Positions 9,207 to 11,154 of a DNA stretch of 11,154 bases are shown in pieces. Source of the DNA: Lojkania enalia. Its lineage: Eukaryota > Ascomycota > Dothideomycetes > Pleosporales. The stretch spans positions 1-11,154 of the forward strand of contig ML986735.1 in the NCBI GenBank assembly GCA_010094045.1, given 5' to 3'. The notes beneath the pieces are model-generated. The model worked only from the letters and a program-made list of their open reading frames with translations. It did not search any database and was not told the DNA's origin. Position numbers and translations under genes: made by a program. Each line of letters starts with the position of its first letter. Position 1 is the stretch's first letter.

Positions 9207-9835
9207 TATTATAGTAATATTATAATACCTCTATACCTATTATTATAGATACTCTTGCGGGAATTTCTATACTAGACCTAATTAAAATTTAGAACTCTAT
9301 ATAACTAGAAGAATAAAACTAATATAAAATATATAATACGCTTAGTAGTTTAGTTAACTAAGTAACTAAGTAAGAAGAAATAATAAGAGAATTAAATTAT
9401 ATTTAATAACTTTATAATTCTAACCTTTATAGTTTTTTATAGTTAATTTAAATATTCTTTATATATTCTACTTATATACTTCTATTATAAGTTTATAAGA
9501 ATAATCCCTACAGTATATAATTACTCTTAGTTATTACTCTATTTTATACCTAGCTAAATTAGAGGCTATTATACCTATATTACTTTTACTATAATACTTA
9601 AACTAGTTACTAGTAATAGTTATTAACTATTAGTTAGAATATAATTAACTTATTATAATTATAATAGAAGAAGGTTTTATTAACCTAGCTAATTTATATA
9701 GTAGTATAAATCTAACTTTTATAAAAACCTATATAATATAAATATCTTTATTTTTTATATAATATTTTAATATTTATATATAATATATAGTAATAGAGTT
9801 AACTATCTAAAATATAATTAACTAACTATATATAA
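9207..9835 (+). repeat. LTR3 of the inverted copy, interrupted by a nested insertion
   Basis: It starts TATTATAGTAATATTATAAT and ends near CTATATATAA, matching the reverse complement of LTR1 and LTR2. Positions 9207-9240 and 9579-9835 are homologous to LTR1; 9241-9573 is foreign and CCTAT is duplicated. Without the insert and duplication the LTR is about 291 bp, the same as LTR1 (292 bp). The initial TG reads TA, consistent with RIP. Confidence 0.83.
9236..9578. mobile_element. Nested insertion, probably a solo LTR of a third element, with 5-bp target duplication
   Basis: The insert is 9241-9573 (333 bp), flanked by CCTAT at 9236-9240 and CCTAT at 9574-9578. Its ends are TATTATAG and CTATTATA, near-perfect short inverted termini that would be TG...CA before RIP. 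Length, 5-bp duplication and termini fit a solo LTR left by LTR-LTR recombination. No protein relic is visible in it. It has no detectable copy elsewhere in the window and is not similar to LTR1-3 beyond the first eight bases. It retains a few TG and CG (TTGCGGG at 9255-9261). Orientation cannot be told. Confidence 0.75.
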
Positions 9836-9900
9836 ATATTTATAATATTATATTATATTATCTACTATTATATATTATAAATAAAAACATATTTATTAAT

Positions 9901-10922
9901 ATACTTAAAAAGATTTAGAATAAGTTAAACTTTTTATAGTAGAAGAATAAAATACTAGTAAAAGTTTTAATAATTTAAAAGAACTACTATAAGTTAGATT
10001 TTAAAATAATATAAAGGGAATTTAATAGTTATTAAATATTTACCCTTCTACTAGCTACTAGTATATTAATAGTAATAGAACTATTATCTACTTTTAACCT
10101 AATTTAGTTTATAACTTTAGTTTCTAAATAAATATTTATATTAACTTCTAATCTATTTAAAACTATATATAATCTATATATCTATTTTAACTATTTATTT
10201 AACTCTCTAATATTTTCTAGTAAATATTTAGAGTTTTTATACTTTATTAAAAAGTTTAACTATAAACTAGAAGAAAATACTAACTAATATTTAACTAAAT
10301 ATATCTACTTTCTATATATTTATTTCTATCTAGAATAAAATTTAGTAATATTAGTTAACTTATTAATAGATAAGAATATTAACTCTATAAATAGCTTAGT
10401 TATCTTTTTAGAATATATCTATAATAACTAGAATAAGAAGATTATAATATAGAGTAAGTTAGAGATTTTAAAATAAAACTAAAGTAAGTTCTCTATTTAT
10501 TTTACTAAATTCTAATACCTAATTATAAATATTAAACTAAATAAAATTAGATAAATTATATATTTTTAATATTTTCTTTTTAATAAACTTTATTATACTA
10601 TAATTAGTATTATAATATCTAGTATTTTAAATAACTATACTAACCTAATTTATCTATATAATACTAACCTATATTATTTATTTAATAACTATAATAAATA
10701 ATTAAAGTATTATACTATTTATTAGAAGAACTTAAATACTATAAAATTTAATACTTTTAATTATATATTTATAAGCTCTAATAAATAAAAAAGATACTAT
10801 TATTAAGAATACTATTATAAATATAATAGTAAGAGATATATTTTACTAGAATATAGTACCCCTCTACTATTAATCTATTAAGAGTTTTAGAGCTTTACTA
10901 TATCTTATAAATTCTATCTAAT
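9901..10922 (+). pseudogene. Partial gag relic of the inverted copy
   Basis: Frame 3n+1 is continuous from ATA at 9901 (former ATG position by comparison with the central copy) to the truncation. I checked it at 9901, 10219 and 10792. As-read SSKYLEFLYFIKKFNYKLEE (about 10216-10275) is the counterpart of the central copy's gag, followed by the same LLIDKNIN and FLEYIYNN blocks. Near 10785-10850 a basic, Tyr-rich stretch (RYYY-stop-EYYYKYNSKRY) could be the ruined nucleic-acid-binding end of Gag, but I could not fit a CCHC zinc knuckle to it. It keeps the frame where the central copy has lost one base. Protease and everything downstream are absent. Confidence 0.78.
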
Positions 10923-10932
10923 ATAAGGCGAC

Positions 10933-10948
10933 AAATCGGGCCCGATTT
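10933..10948. repeat. 16-bp perfect palindrome AAATCGGGCCCGATTT
   Basis: It is perfectly self-complementary with no loop and GGGCCC at the centre. One further base on the left side (C) would pair if the A at 10949 were a RIP product of G, extending it to ACAAATCGGGCCCGATTTGT. The half-site ACAAATCG recurs, inverted, at 11007-11014. It could be a protein-binding site of a transposase or a remnant of two abutting terminal repeats. Confidence 0.7.
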
Positions 10949-10956
10949 ATAATAGA

Positions 10957-10986
10957 TTAGGTATAGTACTATAACACTATACCTAA
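10957..10986. repeat. Hairpin with 11-bp perfect stem and 8-nt loop
   Basis: TTAGGTATAGT (10957-10967) pairs with ACTATACCTAA (10976-10986) around ACTATAAC. It is nested between the two ACAAATCG motifs, adding to the palindromic architecture of the patch. No T tract follows, so it is unlikely to be an intrinsic terminator, and the genome appears eukaryotic. Confidence 0.65.
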
Positions 10987-11154
10987 AATAGGTTGTTAAA
11001 AGGGGGCGATTTGTTTAACTATTACCCTCCTAATTTATTTATAACTAGTACTCTAACTGTAATACTTTATATATAAAAACTATTTAGTAGAGTCTATTTA
11101 TTCTACTTATAATACTATATTATTACACCCGTACTAGTATAGGGCTATAATAAG

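Larger units (their letters stand above)
9207..10922 (+). mobile_element. Truncated, inverted copy of the central gypsy family (5' LTR plus gag)
   Basis: The plus strand here matches the minus strand of the central element from the first base of its 5' LTR (6574) to about 5222. After removing the nested insertion, this copy is about 1,378 bp against 1,353 bp in the central one. It therefore carries a 5' LTR, leader and gag and then ends. Homology fades at TTCTAT near 10913-10919 and the palindrome-rich patch follows. It inserted into, or was joined to, the 71-bp array: the preceding unit is incomplete and AGAAG at 9202-9206 is the would-be target-site half. It is divergently oriented with the central element. 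Confidence 0.85.
10931..11014. repeat. Palindrome-rich, RIP-poor patch; possible 84-bp MITE-like insertion
   Basis: ACAAATCG at 10931-10938 and its reverse complement CGATTTGT at 11007-11014 bound a GC-richer segment. Inside are a 16-bp perfect palindrome and an 11-bp-stem hairpin. CA and TG persist (ACAAAT, AACACT, GTTGTT, TTTGTT) while they are nearly absent around it, so it has escaped most RIP. Short terminal inverted repeats and small size suggest a miniature inverted-repeat element, but I see no clear target duplication. It begins just where the inverted gypsy copy is cut off. Confidence 0.45.

Noticed and set aside
10785..10850. CCHC zinc knuckle in gag
   Set aside because: A Tyr-rich basic stretch is present, but I could not place C-x2-C-x4-H-x4-C even allowing for Cys-to-Tyr and His-to-Tyr RIP changes.
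1..11154. Mitochondrial or other organellar DNA because of very high AT content
   Set aside because: LTR retrotransposon relics, specific CA/TG depletion and C-to-T type stops indicate nuclear RIP-altered DNA. No tRNA, rRNA or respiratory gene was seen.
11021..11154. Possible start of another element after the G-rich run AAAAGGGGG at about 10999-11006
   Set aside because: The run resembles a polypurine tract, but no LTR start, repeat or reading frame can be supported in the remaining bases.

Overview
The window looks like an AT-rich, gene-free heterochromatic block from a filamentous ascomycete (Pezizomycotina). CpA and TpG are almost absent while ApC, GpT and TpA are common. This is the signature of repeat-induced point mutation (RIP: CpA to TpA on either strand). 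In 4201-4800 I count by hand 0 CA and 1 TG against about 41 AC plus GT. I see no intact gene, tRNA or rRNA. Everything recognisable is mutated transposable-element sequence or repeats. The species cannot be named from the sequence.

Layout, left to right. (1) 1 to about 1855, minus strand: a Ty3/gypsy-type gag-protease relic read in one uninterrupted frame, running off the left edge. It is followed upstream by a short leader, a possible primer-binding site near 1957-1970 and a candidate 5' LTR reaching about 2267. (2) 2268-6574, minus strand: a second, different Ty3/gypsy element with two recognisable LTRs (2268-2559 and about 6307-6574), a gag relic, and a protease-RT-RNase H relic that stops abruptly at the start of integrase, exactly where LTR1 begins. 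(3) 6575-9206: spacer with a strongly C-depleted plus strand, ending in a 71-bp tandem array (7618-9206, 23 units). (4) 9207 to about 10922, plus strand: a 5'-end copy of the same family as (2), inverted relative to it. Its LTR is split by a 333-bp nested insertion with a 5-bp target duplication, probably a solo LTR of a third family. (5) About 10925-11020: a small palindrome-rich patch that has largely escaped RIP. (6) 11021-11154: nothing recognised.

No gene products act together here. The shared feature is layered transposition followed by RIP. Although almost every CAA, CAG and TGG codon has become a stop, frames are preserved well enough to read protease, RT and RNase H motifs. The unusual points are the missing integrase with a seamless pol/LTR junction, the head-to-head inverted copies flanking a one-strand-C-poor minisatellite, the nested LTR with RIP-altered termini, and the RIP-poor palindromic patch.
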